This document shows, one piece after another, positions 6,825 to 17,276 of a stretch of 44,681 bases of DNA. Position numbers and translations under genes: made by a program. Origin of the DNA: a marine actinobacterium MedAcidi-G2B (GTDB lineage: Bacteria > Actinomycetota > Acidimicrobiia > Acidimicrobiales > MedAcidi-G1); contig JUEO01000009.1 in assembly GCA_000817115.1 (NCBI GenBank), positions 1 through 44,681 on the forward strand. Direction: 5' to 3'. Below the pieces are notes generated by a model. It worked only from the letters and a program-made list of their open reading frames with translations, was not told where the DNA came from and searched no databases. Each line of letters starts with the position of its first letter. The first letter of the stretch is position 1.

Positions 6825-7400
6825 TTAGATTTTGTTTAGCCACTCGCTAACAGCCTCACCTATGTGTTCATCTGCGCCCCTGAGGTCGTGTCGCTTACCT
6901 TCTAAAACGACTCTGGTAACTGGTCCAGAAATCTGTGGGAGATGCTGAGAGAACTCTTCTGGTGTTCCAAATTCGTCTTTATCTCCAGAAATAAACAGAC
7001 AGGGAACTTTAATGTCGGGAAAATGTTCGACTCGAAGTTTTTCAGGTTTTTTTACCGGATGCAGCGGGTAGCAGACAAGGATTAGACCGGCGGCTGGTAA
7101 CCCCTCTGCTACAGCCATGGAACATACTCTTCCCCCAAGTGACCGCCCACCCAAAATCAGTTTCTTACTGTCTATACCTTCACGGTTCGACATTTTTATA
7201 ACTGCCTCATTGACTTCATCTACAAGTTTCTTTACTGGAGGGGGGAAAGGTTTTCCATCTTCTCGATATTGAAAGTTGAATCGTTCAACAGGTAGCGGAT
7301 GCAAAAGGTTTTCGAGATAACAAAGAGTGGAATGATCCCGATTTGATCCTGATCCCGGGGTAAGAAAAACGCCGGAATAAGGGTGAGTAGTGCTTGGCAT
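6825..7400 (-). CDS. Alpha/beta hydrolase of the KANL3/Tex30-like type
   Basis: A 191-residue minimal alpha/beta hydrolase. The N-terminus GVFLTPGSGSNRDH gives the oxyanion-type loop after strand 3. The nucleophile elbow is GGRSLGGR with Ser87. The acid is in SGDKDEFG (D140 or D142), and the catalytic His is H171 in EGKRHDLRG. The GGRS-x-GG elbow and small size resemble the KANL3/Tex30-like family and dienelactone-hydrolase relatives. Substrates of these small proteins are mostly undefined. It is divergent from the desaturase, and both genes seem to have leaderless promoters in the intervening 35 bases, so they may be co-regulated. The stop codon directly abuts that of the MFS gene. Confidence 0.82.
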   Translation of the reverse strand: MPSTTHPYSGVFLTPGSGSNRDHSTLCYLENLLHPLPVERFNFQYREDGKPFPPPVKKLVDEVNEAVIKMSNREGIDSKKLILGGRSLGGRVCSMAVAEGLPAAGLILVCYPLHPVKKPEKLRVEHFPDIKVPCLFISGDKDEFGTPEEFSQHLPQISGPVTRVVLEGKRHDLRGADEHIGEAVSEWLNKI

Positions 7401-7406
7401 ATCTAA

Positions 7407-7412
7407 ATACTA
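7407..7412 (-). promoter_or_regulatory. Candidate -10 box for leaderless alpha/beta hydrolase transcript
   Basis: TAGTAT on the minus strand, 6 bases before the ATG at 7398-7400, with no Shine-Dalgarno sequence. Confidence 0.5.
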
Positions 7413-7422
7413 GAACCGCTAC

Positions 7423-7428
7423 TAACAT
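7423..7428 (+). promoter_or_regulatory. Candidate -10 box for leaderless desaturase transcript
   Basis: TAACAT, then 7 bases, then the ATG at 7436. It sits within 11 bases of the oppositely directed box for the hydrolase gene. Confidence 0.5.
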
Positions 7429-7435
7429 TTACTTC

Positions 7436-8413
7436 ATGAACGAACCATCAGATCATGCTGCTCTTGTCGCAACAATGACTGGCGGAATGGTTTCAGAAGC
7501 ACCTAATTTCAGCGGAAGCGACCGGCTTCATTCTGACGGGAGGCCAAAAGGAATGTTTCGCGACGAATTGCGAAAAGTTCCTAATTTGCTCAATGCGTGG
7601 ACAGTTCTCTCTTCTCTCGCCGCACCTGTCGTACTGGTATGGGCAGCAATAAAAGTAAATCATCCCGCAGCATGGATTGCCGCTGCGCTACTCATGGGGA
7701 TTTCGCAGAATCGATTATTTATCCTTCACCATGAAGCAGCTCACAGAACACTCTTTAGTAACCGTAAAATTAATGACTTAATAGGAATCAATTTCATCGG
7801 TCTTCTTACTTTCGGGACGGGAAGCCATGGATACCGTATCGGCCACATGAACCATCATCGTGATGAGTTCGGACCTAAAGAACCAGATTTTTTGCTCTAT
7901 AGCTTCTACCCGATTTCTAAATCCTCCATGAGAAGAAAACTTGCTCGTGACGCCGCTGGAGTGTCAGCATTTCGTATCTTGCGTCCACGTTTTCAAAGAC
8001 TTGATGAAGCGCGACACCGGAAACTAACGATGATGTTTCTCTTTGGACAAGCAGCGGTCTTACTTACCTTCTTCCTCATCGGACATCCCTGGCTTTATCT
8101 TCTGCTCTGGATCGCTCCATGGGCATTCATCTACCAGGTACTTAACCGGTTAAGAGCCATTGCGGAACATGGCGGTATGACGAGATCTAAGGACCGTCGA
8201 TGCACCACCCATCAAGTACGCCAGTCGCTACTAACCAGAGCTCTGATTACTCCTGTAGGTGTCGGATACCATCTCGCTCATCATGTTGACATGACTGTTC
8301 CGTGGAGAAACCTTCATCGTCTTCATGAGGCTTTAATTGAAGACGGCTATCTCACAGAATCTTTTATTTGGCCAAATTATCGGACACTTTGGAAAGCGAT
8401 GTTAAAAAATTAG
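7436..8413 (+). CDS. Fatty acid desaturase family protein
   Basis: A 325-residue membrane di-iron enzyme. The three histidine boxes are clear: H99EAAH103 (HxxxH), H137MNHH141 (HxxHH) and H279LAHH283 (HxxHH). Hydrophobic segments flank them at about residues 58-90, 108-128 and 198-235, which matches the FA_desaturase layout. It should introduce a double bond into an acyl chain or a related lipid using O2 and an electron donor. Regiospecificity, and whether the true substrate is a carotenoid or fatty acid, cannot be read from sequence. I chose ATG 7436 over the TTG at 7394 because of the TAACAT box 7 bases upstream and because the longer form would overlap the divergent hydrolase start. It converges on the zinc-ribbon gene with 14 bases between the stops. 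Confidence 0.88.
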   Translation: MNEPSDHAALVATMTGGMVSEAPNFSGSDRLHSDGRPKGMFRDELRKVPNLLNAWTVLSSLAAPVVLVWAAIKVNHPAAWIAAALLMGISQNRLFILHHEAAHRTLFSNRKINDLIGINFIGLLTFGTGSHGYRIGHMNHHRDEFGPKEPDFLLYSFYPISKSSMRRKLARDAAGVSAFRILRPRFQRLDEARHRKLTMMFLFGQAAVLLTFFLIGHPWLYLLLWIAPWAFIYQVLNRLRAIAEHGGMTRSKDRRCTTHQVRQSLLTRALITPVGVGYHLAHHVDMTVPWRNLHRLHEALIEDGYLTESFIWPNYRTLWKAMLKN

Positions 8414-8427
8414 GTGAGCGATCAAGC

Positions 8428-9216
8428 TCAAACCATTTGCCGTAAAACTTCAGTCAATGCGTTCGCTAAAAGTTTCAAATCTTCGTCGCTGGTGTTTCCT
8501 TCAGCCAATAACTCAACTAGCTCGTTTGTTTTTTCCCCAAGCAAATTCCAGGTAACAGGATTGAAACCAAAGGGAGGGCGATGACTGACCAGTAACGGCG
8601 CATGGACGAGGATCTCTTCTACTCCTCGATTATCGCGAGGGTCTTTCCGAAGACGGTCACAAGCCACAAACACATTCGAAAGCAAAGAATTAGCGTCAAG
8701 TCCTTCAAGTTCAGGGCGATCATCATTAGCTCCTTGGAACGCATCTAACGCTGCTTCTACCGCGTCTTCGTCTTCCACCAGCACCAATAAATCTCCAGCT
8801 TCGTCAAATTCGTGTGGAATACCTAGCCGTGCAAGCAACTCGCTAAACGCTGTTTGTTCATCTGCTGCCCATCCTTCAACTTCGTAAGCGATTTTTTCTG
8901 CTTCAGGGTCTAAAACAGGACCGCCTGTTTCATCTGTCGCTTCAACAATTTCATCAACACTCTCTTCATCAGCTGCCCGAATAACAAGCGTGGCTCCTAA
9001 CCACGAGTGCGCAATATTTTGACCAGTGAGCTCTTGATCCAAAGCTCTTCTGCTCTCTCCCGCCCATTCATGAAGTTCATAAACGATTTGTTCTTCATCA
9101 GAGCCCCCAACATCATCTAACTCTGTGGGGGCTTCAGCAACCAGTTCTACGCCGCACTCCACGCATTCAACTACGTCTTCTGCGTATTCGGTTTGACATT
9201 GAAAGCACCAACTCAT
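8428..9216 (-). CDS. Zinc-ribbon protein with a duplicated domain, unknown function
   Basis: A 262-residue acidic, soluble protein. It starts with a rubredoxin-like zinc ribbon, C4-x2-C7 and C18-x2-C21. Two tandem copies of one domain follow, at about residues 44-94 and 109-160. Both copies share an E-x-x-WA opening, a run of Ala/Leu, I-x-H in the middle, then L-V-I/L-V strands followed by D-E/D-x-x-V. The C-terminal 100 residues are helical and more conserved-looking (PLLVSHRPPFGFNPVTWNLL). I recognise no named family for the whole protein. I chose the ATG at 9214-9216 because the zinc ribbon begins right there; an in-frame ATG at 9324 would add 36 residues without family character. It may be a nucleic-acid or protein adaptor, but that is a guess. 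Confidence 0.7.
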   Translation of the reverse strand: MSWCFQCQTEYAEDVVECVECGVELVAEAPTELDDVGGSDEEQIVYELHEWAGESRRALDQELTGQNIAHSWLGATLVIRAADEESVDEIVEATDETGGPVLDPEAEKIAYEVEGWAADEQTAFSELLARLGIPHEFDEAGDLLVLVEDEDAVEAALDAFQGANDDRPELEGLDANSLLSNVFVACDRLRKDPRDNRGVEEILVHAPLLVSHRPPFGFNPVTWNLLGEKTNELVELLAEGNTSDEDLKLLANALTEVLRQMV

Positions 9217-9338
9217 TGTGTCATCTTTGCATGATGGTCTCTTAACCCCAACTCCAAAGGCAGGTTCTTTAGTGAAAATATTTTCTATCACTACCTCTAA
9301 GTTCAAAGCCATAGTGTGTAACACCGTTTGGTTTCCAC

Positions 9339-9344
9339 TAAGTT
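9339..9344 (+). promoter_or_regulatory. Candidate -10 box for leaderless glpX transcript
   Basis: TAAGTT followed by 7 bases and the ATG at 9352. It supports the ATG over the upstream in-frame TTG at 9328, which lies before the box. Confidence 0.5.
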
Positions 9345-9351
9345 CAACGGT

Positions 9352-10335
9352 ATGAATTCTCTTAATGACACCTCTGAACGCAACCTCGCTCTTGAATTAG
9401 TAAGAGTGACCGAAGCCGCGGCGTTAGCTGCATCTCGGTGGATGGGAAGAGGCGACAAAAACGGTGCAGATGGAGCAGCTGTCGACGCAATGCGAGAAGT
9501 TCTCAACCATGTTCAAATGGATGGATTAGTGATCATCGGCGAAGGCGAAAAAGACGAAGCACCAATGCTTTTCAACGGAGAAACGGTAGGCGACGGTTCT
9601 CAACCTCAAACCGATATCGCTGTCGACCCAATCGATGGAACCACCCTCACCTCACTCGGTCGAGGTAACGCCCTAGCAGTCATTTCTGTCTCTCCGAGAG
9701 GAACAATGTTTGACCCTGGACCATGCGTTTATATGGAAAAAATTGCTGCCGGACCTGACTGTCATGACGCTATAGATATCACCCGTTCACCTACAGAAAA
9801 TCTTGAAGCAATCGCCGCCGCCAAGGGGGAATCTGTACGCGATATCACTGCAGTTATTCTTGACCGTGACCGTCACCACGATTTAATCAACGAAGTTCGT
9901 GCCGCCGGTGCACGTATTCGCTTGATCCCTGACGGAGATGTTGCCGGAGCCATATCAACTGCATGGCCAGATTCAGGAGCAGATGTTTTATTTGGAATTG
10001 GGGGAACCCCTGAAGGAGTGATTTCTGCAGCAGCTTTGAAATGTATGGGTGGGGTTATGCAAGGACGACTTTGGCCCCGCAACGAAAGCGAACGACAAGA
10101 AACAATTGAAAAAGGCTACGACTTGGATGCTGTTCTTACTATTGAAGATCTAGTTTCTGGCGACAGTTGCTTTTTCGCAGCCACTGGAATCACTGATGGA
10201 GAGCTCCTCAAAGGCGTTCATTACTCTGGAGGCAAAGTCCATACCCAGTCGCTTGTTATGCGTTCAAAATCAGGGACGGTAAGACAAATTGATGCAAGTC
10301 ACATTATTGACAAATTGGAATCAAGCAGTTCTTGA
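9352..10335 (+). CDS. glpX: Fructose-1,6-bisphosphatase class II (GlpX)
   Basis: A 327-residue metal-dependent sugar phosphatase. It opens with [19 protein letters not shown], the signature N-terminus of GlpX. The metal-binding motifs are [11 protein letters not shown] (residues 63-73) and DPIDGTT (residues 92-98). [10 protein letters not shown] and WPRNESER lie in the C-terminal half, as in the family. It converts fructose 1,6-bisphosphate to fructose 6-phosphate in gluconeogenesis. In actinobacteria GlpX is often the only FBPase, so it is probably essential on non-sugar carbon. The start was chosen from family alignment and from the TAAGTT box 7 bases upstream. It converges on atpC with 16 bases between the genes. 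Confidence 0.96.
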   Translation: MNSLNDTSERNLALELVRVTEAAALAASRWMGRGDKNGADGAAVDAMREVLNHVQMDGLVIIGEGEKDEAPMLFNGETVGDGSQPQTDIAVDPIDGTTLTSLGRGNALAVISVSPRGTMFDPGPCVYMEKIAAGPDCHDAIDITRSPTENLEAIAAAKGESVRDITAVILDRDRHHDLINEVRAAGARIRLIPDGDVAGAISTAWPDSGADVLFGIGGTPEGVISAAALKCMGGVMQGRLWPRNESERQETIEKGYDLDAVLTIEDLVSGDSCFFAATGITDGELLKGVHYSGGKVHTQSLVMRSKSGTVRQIDASHIIDKLESSSS

Positions 10336-10351
10336 TCGAATTAGAAAAGAT

Positions 10352-10744
10352 TTAGATTCCGGCAACCTGTAAACGTAGTTCTGCTCGTGCGAGCGCATCA
10401 GTTGCTTCAATGTCTTCATCGTTTTGCGACAGTTTTTGTTCAGCACTATTTTTTGCTTGCTGAGCACGCTCTACATCTATTTCACTTGACTTCTCTGAAA
10501 CATCGGATAGAACACTGATTTTGGTTCCTGCGACTTGAACAAAACCCCGGTGAACCGCGAAAACATCCCGATCCCCGTCTGGTCTTATAACTTCAACTGA
10601 CCAAACAGCAAGAACTCCGATAAATGGTACGTGACCTGGCTGGAAGGCGATGTCTCCACCTTCCAACGTTCTCGCAATAACCATCTCCGCTTCCCCGCTA
10701 TAAGTAATAGCTTCTGGGGAAACCAGTTCTACTTGAAAAGTCAT
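10352..10744 (-). CDS. atpC: ATP synthase epsilon subunit
   Basis: A 130-residue F1 epsilon subunit. The N-terminal beta-sandwich begins TFQVELVSPE and contains GDIAFQPGHVPFIGVL and FAVHRGFVQV, all family features. The C-terminal part (about 85-130) is the two-helix regulatory arm, rich in Lys, Gln and Glu. It links the rotor to the c-ring and can inhibit ATP hydrolysis. It is the last gene of the operon and starts 3 bases after the atpD stop, so translation is likely coupled. Confidence 0.96.
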   Translation of the reverse strand: MTFQVELVSPEAITYSGEAEMVIARTLEGGDIAFQPGHVPFIGVLAVWSVEVIRPDGDRDVFAVHRGFVQVAGTKISVLSDVSEKSSEIDVERAQQAKNSAEQKLSQNDEDIEATDALARAELRLQVAGI

Positions 10745-10747
10745 GAA

Positions 10748-12193
<1,446 letters not shown>

Positions 12194-13129
12194 TTAGTTC
12201 TCTGCCCCGGCTGGGACTAGGTCTTCTGGTTGGTCGTCATCACCTAATGCTTCAGCACCACCGATGATTTCCATTATTTCGGTTGTGATGGCGTCTTGGC
12301 GTGCTCTATTCATTTCCCGATCTAGTTTCACGATCAAGTCTTCAGCATTATCGGTTGCTGACTTCATTGCTCGTTGACGATTTGCGTGTTCTGAGGCTGC
12401 TGATTCAAGTAGTGCCCCAAATAAGCGGGCTTCTACGTAGCGGGGAAGTAATGATTCAAGTACCGCTTCAGGTGATGGTTCAAACTCAAATGAGTCTGTA
12501 TTCTTTGAATCTCCGCTTCCTTCGGTAGCGATTGTTTCTGTGCTTTCTAGGGGAAGGAAACGTCGAGTAGCTACTTTTTGACTACCGATGCTTAAAAATT
12601 CGGTGTAGACCAGTTCAACACGGTCAATGTGATTGTCAGTAAAGAGGGTTGCGACTGTTTCTGCGATTCTGCGAGCGTCTTCGTACGTAGGGTTGTCGCT
12701 TATACCTTCGGTGAAAGACTCCACGGTGTAATTACGGAAAGCAAAATAGTCTCGTGCTTTCTTCCCAATTACGATAAGTGAGTAATCTGCACCTTCCGAA
12801 CGAGCATTTTGTACTTGACGTTCTGCTGCACGAATAACTGACGAGTTGTAAGGGCCTGCGAGTCCTCGATCTGAAGAGATAACGATAACCCCAACTCTTT
12901 CTACGTTTTCTGCTTGGCGAAGCAAGGGGTGGTCTATTTCTGCTCCTCCAGCAGCAAGATTTTCAATCACCGTGGTGATTTGTTCAGCATAAGGTCGAGC
13001 TTCACGTGCTCGTTGCTGTGCTTTAACTACTCGAGTTGCAGCTATCAGTTCCATTGCTCGTGTAATTTTTTTCGTGTTCTGAACGCTGTCAATTCTTCTT
13101 CTTAATTCGCGTTCTTTACCGCCGGCCAT
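12194..13129 (-). CDS. atpG: ATP synthase gamma subunit
   Basis: A 311-residue F1 gamma subunit, the central rotor shaft. The N-terminal helix ELRRRIDSVQNTKKITRAME and the C-terminal helix with NRARQDAITTEIMEIIGGAE are diagnostic. ISSDRGLAGPYNSSV is the conserved block of the Rossmann-like domain. A short acidic C-terminal tail (GDDDQPEDLVPAGAEN) follows the usual end of the family. A strong Shine-Dalgarno GGAGGTG precedes the ATG by 4 bases. The ORF overlaps nothing, and the 83-base gap to atpA holds no further gene. Confidence 0.97.
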   Translation of the reverse strand: MAGGKERELRRRIDSVQNTKKITRAMELIAATRVVKAQQRAREARPYAEQITTVIENLAAGGAEIDHPLLRQAENVERVGVIVISSDRGLAGPYNSSVIRAAERQVQNARSEGADYSLIVIGKKARDYFAFRNYTVESFTEGISDNPTYEDARRIAETVATLFTDNHIDRVELVYTEFLSIGSQKVATRRFLPLESTETIATEGSGDSKNTDSFEFEPSPEAVLESLLPRYVEARLFGALLESAASEHANRQRAMKSATDNAEDLIVKLDREMNRARQDAITTEIMEIIGGAEALGDDDQPEDLVPAGAEN

Positions 13130-13212
13130 GTTTCACCTCCGGTGGTAAAACACGCGCGTACTCAGCCTGAGAAAAATCAAAAGACTGAATAGGCGAAAAA
13201 GTTTTCATTGGT

Positions 13213-14832
13213 TCACTTGTCTTCTGCAGATATGTCTTCTTCAGGCAGAGTGGTTTCTGCGTCAATGATTGCTGACTGAGTTTCAGTGGACTCCGAATCT
13301 GGAGCGTCTCCAGCACTTTGAGAACCAGTGAATTGTGCAGTGAATTCAGAAATAGCGGCATCGAAGGCTTCTTCGTCGTCGATCTTGCCGGATTCTTTCA
13401 CTGCAGCAAGCTTTGCAGCTTCTCGTGTACGGAACCAATCAAGTAATTCAGACTCGAAACGTTGCACGTCTTCTACCGCGACACCATCTAAGTGCCCGCG
13501 TGTTCCAGCCCAGATGGAAATAACCTGCTCTTCTACAAGAAGCGGCGAGTTAAGACCTTGCTTGAGTAATTCAACGAGTCGATATCCGCGATCTAATTGT
13601 GCTTGAGAAACTGCATCAAGATCTGATCCGAAAGCAGCAAACGATTCCAATTCGCGGAATTGCTGAAGATCTGATTTGAGCGTACCCACAGCTGACTTCA
13701 TCGCTTTCACTTGAGCAGCTGAACCCACACGAGATACTGAAATACCAACATCTACTGCAGGTCGAACACCTGATTTGAACAGGTCGTCTTGGAGGAAAAT
13801 CTGTCCGTCAGTGATGGAAATCACGTTAGTTGGAATGAACGCAGACACATCTCCGGCTTTTGTTTCAATAATTGGCAAAGCGGTTAATGACCCTGCTCCA
13901 AGATCATCGCTTAATTTAGCGGCACGTTCCAAGAGGCGACTATGAAGGTAGAACACGTCTCCTGGGTAAGCCTCACGACCGGGTGGACGGCGCAACAGTA
14001 AGGACATCTGACGATACGCCTCCGCTTGTTTGGAGAGGTCGTCATATACAGCCAACGAGTGTTCTCCGTTGTCCATCCAGTGCTGGCCCATGGCGCATCC
14101 GGCGTATGGGGCAAGGTATTTGAATGGAGCTGGATCAGAAGCAGGAGCTACAACCACCACGGTGTATTCCATGGCCCCATGAGATTCAAGCACAGCAACG
14201 TTTTGGGCAACTGTGGAAGCTTTTTGACCAATAGCGACATAAACACACTTCACGCCTTGTCCGGCTTGATTGATAATGGTGTCAATCGCAATAGTGGTTT
14301 TTCCTGTTTTGCGGTCACCGATAATAAGTTCTCGTTGTCCGCGTCCAATTGGAATCAGTGAATCGATGGCTTTGATGCCAGTCTGCATAGGTTCATGCAC
14401 GGGTTTACGCCCCATAATTCCTGGTGCTTGGACCTCCATGCGTCGTTGTACCGTGTTTGTTAACGGTCCCTTACCATCAATTGGTTCGCCTAATGGGTTA
14501 ACGACACGTCCTAAAAGGCCGTCACCTACGGGAAGAGACAAGATATCGCCGGTTGCGCTAACCGTTTGACCTTCTTCAATGTCATCAACTTCTCCAAGGA
14601 CTACAGCACCTATGGAACCTTCATCTAAGTTCAACGCCAGCCCGAAACTTCCATTTTCAAATTGAAGAAGTTCATTTACCGCTGCGCCAGGAAGACCTGA
14701 CACTCGAGCAATACCATCACCAACTTCAAGCACCCTCCCTACCTGAGATTGCTCAAGGCTAGGTTGGAAACCGTCAAGGTTCTTCTGTATTGCTGCAGCT
14801 ATGTCTGCCGTATTGATAGTCAATTCAGCCAT
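13213..14832 (-). CDS. atpA: ATP synthase alpha subunit
   Basis: A 539-residue F1 alpha subunit. The N-terminal delta-binding helix is followed by the P-loop GDRKTGKT near residue 171. [14 protein letters not shown] and [20 protein letters not shown] are present, and [18 protein letters not shown] near residue 360 includes the conserved Arg region that completes the catalytic site. About 35 acidic, Ser/Thr-rich residues extend past the usual family end (from about 505). Such tails are known in actinobacterial alpha subunits; this one is not similar in obvious sequence to the mycobacterial tail. It lies between atpH and atpG. Confidence 0.98.
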   Translation of the reverse strand: MAELTINTADIAAAIQKNLDGFQPSLEQSQVGRVLEVGDGIARVSGLPGAAVNELLQFENGSFGLALNLDEGSIGAVVLGEVDDIEEGQTVSATGDILSLPVGDGLLGRVVNPLGEPIDGKGPLTNTVQRRMEVQAPGIMGRKPVHEPMQTGIKAIDSLIPIGRGQRELIIGDRKTGKTTIAIDTIINQAGQGVKCVYVAIGQKASTVAQNVAVLESHGAMEYTVVVVAPASDPAPFKYLAPYAGCAMGQHWMDNGEHSLAVYDDLSKQAEAYRQMSLLLRRPPGREAYPGDVFYLHSRLLERAAKLSDDLGAGSLTALPIIETKAGDVSAFIPTNVISITDGQIFLQDDLFKSGVRPAVDVGISVSRVGSAAQVKAMKSAVGTLKSDLQQFRELESFAAFGSDLDAVSQAQLDRGYRLVELLKQGLNSPLLVEEQVISIWAGTRGHLDGVAVEDVQRFESELLDWFRTREAAKLAAVKESGKIDDEEAFDAAISEFTAQFTGSQSAGDAPDSESTETQSAIIDAETTLPEEDISAEDK

Positions 14833-14868
14833 ATTTTCTTTTCTCTCTGTTTCTCACTAGTTCTCTTA

Positions 14869-15399
14869 TTAACGAAAGCTCTCTCTGAGCTGATTTAAGC
14901 GGCGTCGAACGCTGCCATCAATGATGTCGTCACCTATTTCAGTAATCGCTCCACCTAGTACTGATGGGTCAATAACTACTTTGACTTCAACGTCTTTACC
15001 GGTAGATGTTTTAATCGCCTCAGTAAGCCGTTGGCGTTGTTCGCTAGTTAAATCAATAGCGGAACGCACTGTTGCTACAGCTTTGTTTCGCGATCCAGCA
15101 CTACGGTCAACGAAAGCATCAACAATTGATGGAAGATCGTTAGCCCTCCCAGCACTAACCACCATTGAAATCAATGACGCGGTTGTTGCCGAAGCTTTTC
15201 CATCTAACAGGTCTTCAATTAGTTGAAGGCGTCTAGCTACAGGAACACTTGCGTCAGCAAGTGTTGACCGAAGTTCTTCGTTTGCTTGAAAAGTTTGAGC
15301 AAATCCAAACAATTCATCTTCGACCGCAGAAAGATTTCCTTCTGCCTCCGCAACACTAAATAACGCGTCTGCGTATCCAACTGTTGGTGAATCAGCCAT
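14869..15399 (-). CDS. atpH: ATP synthase delta subunit
   Basis: A 176-residue F1 delta subunit (OSCP). The N-terminal helical bundle begins with YADALFSVAEAEGNLSAVED. The C-terminal part contains TVRSAIDLTSEQRQRLTEAI and VIDPSVLGGAITEIGDDIID, both typical. It joins the alpha subunits to the peripheral stalk. It overlaps the atpF 3' end by 8 bases, which indicates translational coupling. Unlike in mycobacteria it is not fused to a b-subunit domain; length and domain content are the ordinary bacterial form. Confidence 0.95.
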   Translation of the reverse strand: MADSPTVGYADALFSVAEAEGNLSAVEDELFGFAQTFQANEELRSTLADASVPVARRLQLIEDLLDGKASATTASLISMVVSAGRANDLPSIVDAFVDRSAGSRNKAVATVRSAIDLTSEQRQRLTEAIKTSTGKDVEVKVVIDPSVLGGAITEIGDDIIDGSVRRRLNQLRESFR

Positions 15400-16126
15400 T
15401 GCTGCCGGTCACCTCATCAATGTAGGCATCAATCAGACGTGCTTGAGCATCTGCATCAAGACTGGATTGAACAACTCTTTCAGCGGCCCCTAAAGCTATG
15501 CCAGAAACTTCTGCTCGGAGATCTGCGATAGCTTGAGCTTTTTGCGCTTCAACATCTGCTGCTGCTTTTTCTCTCATCTCGGCAATTGATGCCTCAGCTT
15601 GAACTGAAAGGTCTGTTCGCAGTTGATCTGCCGTAACCCGTGCTTCTTCTATGATTCGAGCTGATTCTGTTTTAGCATCAGCTAATTGAGCTTCATAGTC
15701 TGACTGAACTGCTTGAGCATCAGTCTTAGCTTGTTCCGCTGCGTCCAAATCAGCACGTATCTTTTCTGAACGAGCATCCATGGCCCCTTTAACAGCAGGG
15801 AAGCCTTTCTTTACCATGATTACTAATAGAATCAGGAAGGCTGCGCCACCCCAAATAATCTCAGTTAGCTCAGGAAGTATGGGACTTGGGGCTTCTAAAC
15901 ATGCTTCAAGTTCATCTTGAACTGCTTCGTCATGTGCCACATGATGTATGTCCTCAGAAGTCACATGGTCACTTTCACCTTGATGGTGATGAAGCGATTC
16001 CTCAAACTTTTCTGCGACACAACTACCCACGCTTTCACCTGATGCGCTAGCTGGGCCAGCAAAGGCCACAATGCTCATCAGCGAAACAAGCGAGGCCACC
16101 ATAAGGCGGGTCCATCGTTTACTCAT
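15392..16126 (-). CDS. atpF: ATP synthase b subunit with signal peptide and His-rich extracytoplasmic extension
   Basis: A 244-residue peripheral-stalk subunit. The core is standard: a membrane helix at about residues 89-106 and a long charged coiled coil (about 110-235) ending in AAERVVQSSLDADAQARLID. The N-terminus is unusual. Residues 1-29 look like a cleavable signal peptide (positively charged start, hydrophobic core, AFAGPASAS). They are followed by about 55 extracytoplasmic residues containing C36, C76 and seven histidines between residues 46 and 65 (LHHHQGESDH, IHHVAH). A disulfide and metal binding are possible but inferred. The segment ends in APSPILPELTEIIWGG, which leads into the membrane helix. 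It overlaps atpH by 8 bases. Confidence 0.93.
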   Translation of the reverse strand: MSKRWTRLMVASLVSLMSIVAFAGPASASGESVGSCVAEKFEESLHHHQGESDHVTSEDIHHVAHDEAVQDELEACLEAPSPILPELTEIIWGGAAFLILLVIMVKKGFPAVKGAMDARSEKIRADLDAAEQAKTDAQAVQSDYEAQLADAKTESARIIEEARVTADQLRTDLSVQAEASIAEMREKAAADVEAQKAQAIADLRAEVSGIALGAAERVVQSSLDADAQARLIDAYIDEVTGSNG

Positions 16127-16158
16127 TTGTTTAACTCTTTCTCGTCGTCGGCGTTGTC

Positions 16159-16473
<315 letters not shown>

Positions 16474-16499
16474 TTAAAGATCTATTATTTTTTTTACCC

Positions 16500-17267
16500 T
16501 TAATGGGCAGGGTGTAACGAACCACCGATATAAACGGCGGTCAGTATTGTGAAGATAAAGGCCTGTAGGACCGATACCAAAATTTCAAAGCCGGTCATAA
16601 GAATTAACATCGCGAACGGTGCTACTGCTCCCACATAAGTAGCATCCCAAAGTGCAGCAGTGAGTATGGCGAACGTAACAAGCAGCAAGTGTCCCGCCAC
16701 CATGTTCGCCCAGAGTCGAATAGCTAGAGAGAAGGGCCGTACGACAAATGTTGAGACAAGTTCAATCGGAGTAACGATCAGATAAAGAGCTTTAGGTACT
16801 CCAGGAGGGAAAAGAGAGTTTTTAAAGTATCCCACGAGCCCTTGAGAGCGAATCCCAACAAAGTTGTAAATAAGCCATACAACAAGAGCCAACGTGATCG
16901 GCACCGCCATACGACTATTTGCAGGGAATTGGATTCCAGGTATGACTTCGAAAATATTTGAGAACAAAATGAAAAAGAACATCGTGGTCAAGAAAGGCAT
17001 GTACTTTTTGCCTTCTGGCCCAATAGTTTCCATCACGACTGATTCTTCAATGAAGTTGACACCAGCTTCGGCTACATGTTGAACACCAACTGGGACTAAT
17101 GATGTTTTCTTCCTTCCAGCAGAAAGGAAAATTGCTGCCGTGATAACAACAGCAGCCATATAAATGAGAGATGTTTTGTTGACCGCGTACCACGTGCCGT
17201 TAAACAGTATGTCCGGCCATTCAAATAAGTGGGTTATAGGTGGGAAATCAAGTGCGAGTACGTTCAC
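16500..17267 (-). CDS. atpB: ATP synthase a subunit
   Basis: A 255-residue polytopic membrane protein that forms the proton half-channels. Six or so hydrophobic segments are visible. The essential Arg184 lies in LAIRLWANMVAGHLLL, and the family block FPANSRMAVPITLAL occurs earlier, near residue 115. The C-terminal helix contains EILVSVLQAFIFTILTAVYI, the usual end of the family. It starts with GTG 9 bases after the atpI-like stop. It heads the standard B-E-F-H-A-G-D-C order. Confidence 0.96.
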   Translation of the reverse strand: MNVLALDFPPITHLFEWPDILFNGTWYAVNKTSLIYMAAVVITAAIFLSAGRKKTSLVPVGVQHVAEAGVNFIEESVVMETIGPEGKKYMPFLTTMFFFILFSNIFEVIPGIQFPANSRMAVPITLALVVWLIYNFVGIRSQGLVGYFKNSLFPPGVPKALYLIVTPIELVSTFVVRPFSLAIRLWANMVAGHLLLVTFAILTAALWDATYVGAVAPFAMLILMTGFEILVSVLQAFIFTILTAVYIGGSLHPAH

Positions 17268-17276
17268 CTTAGATTG

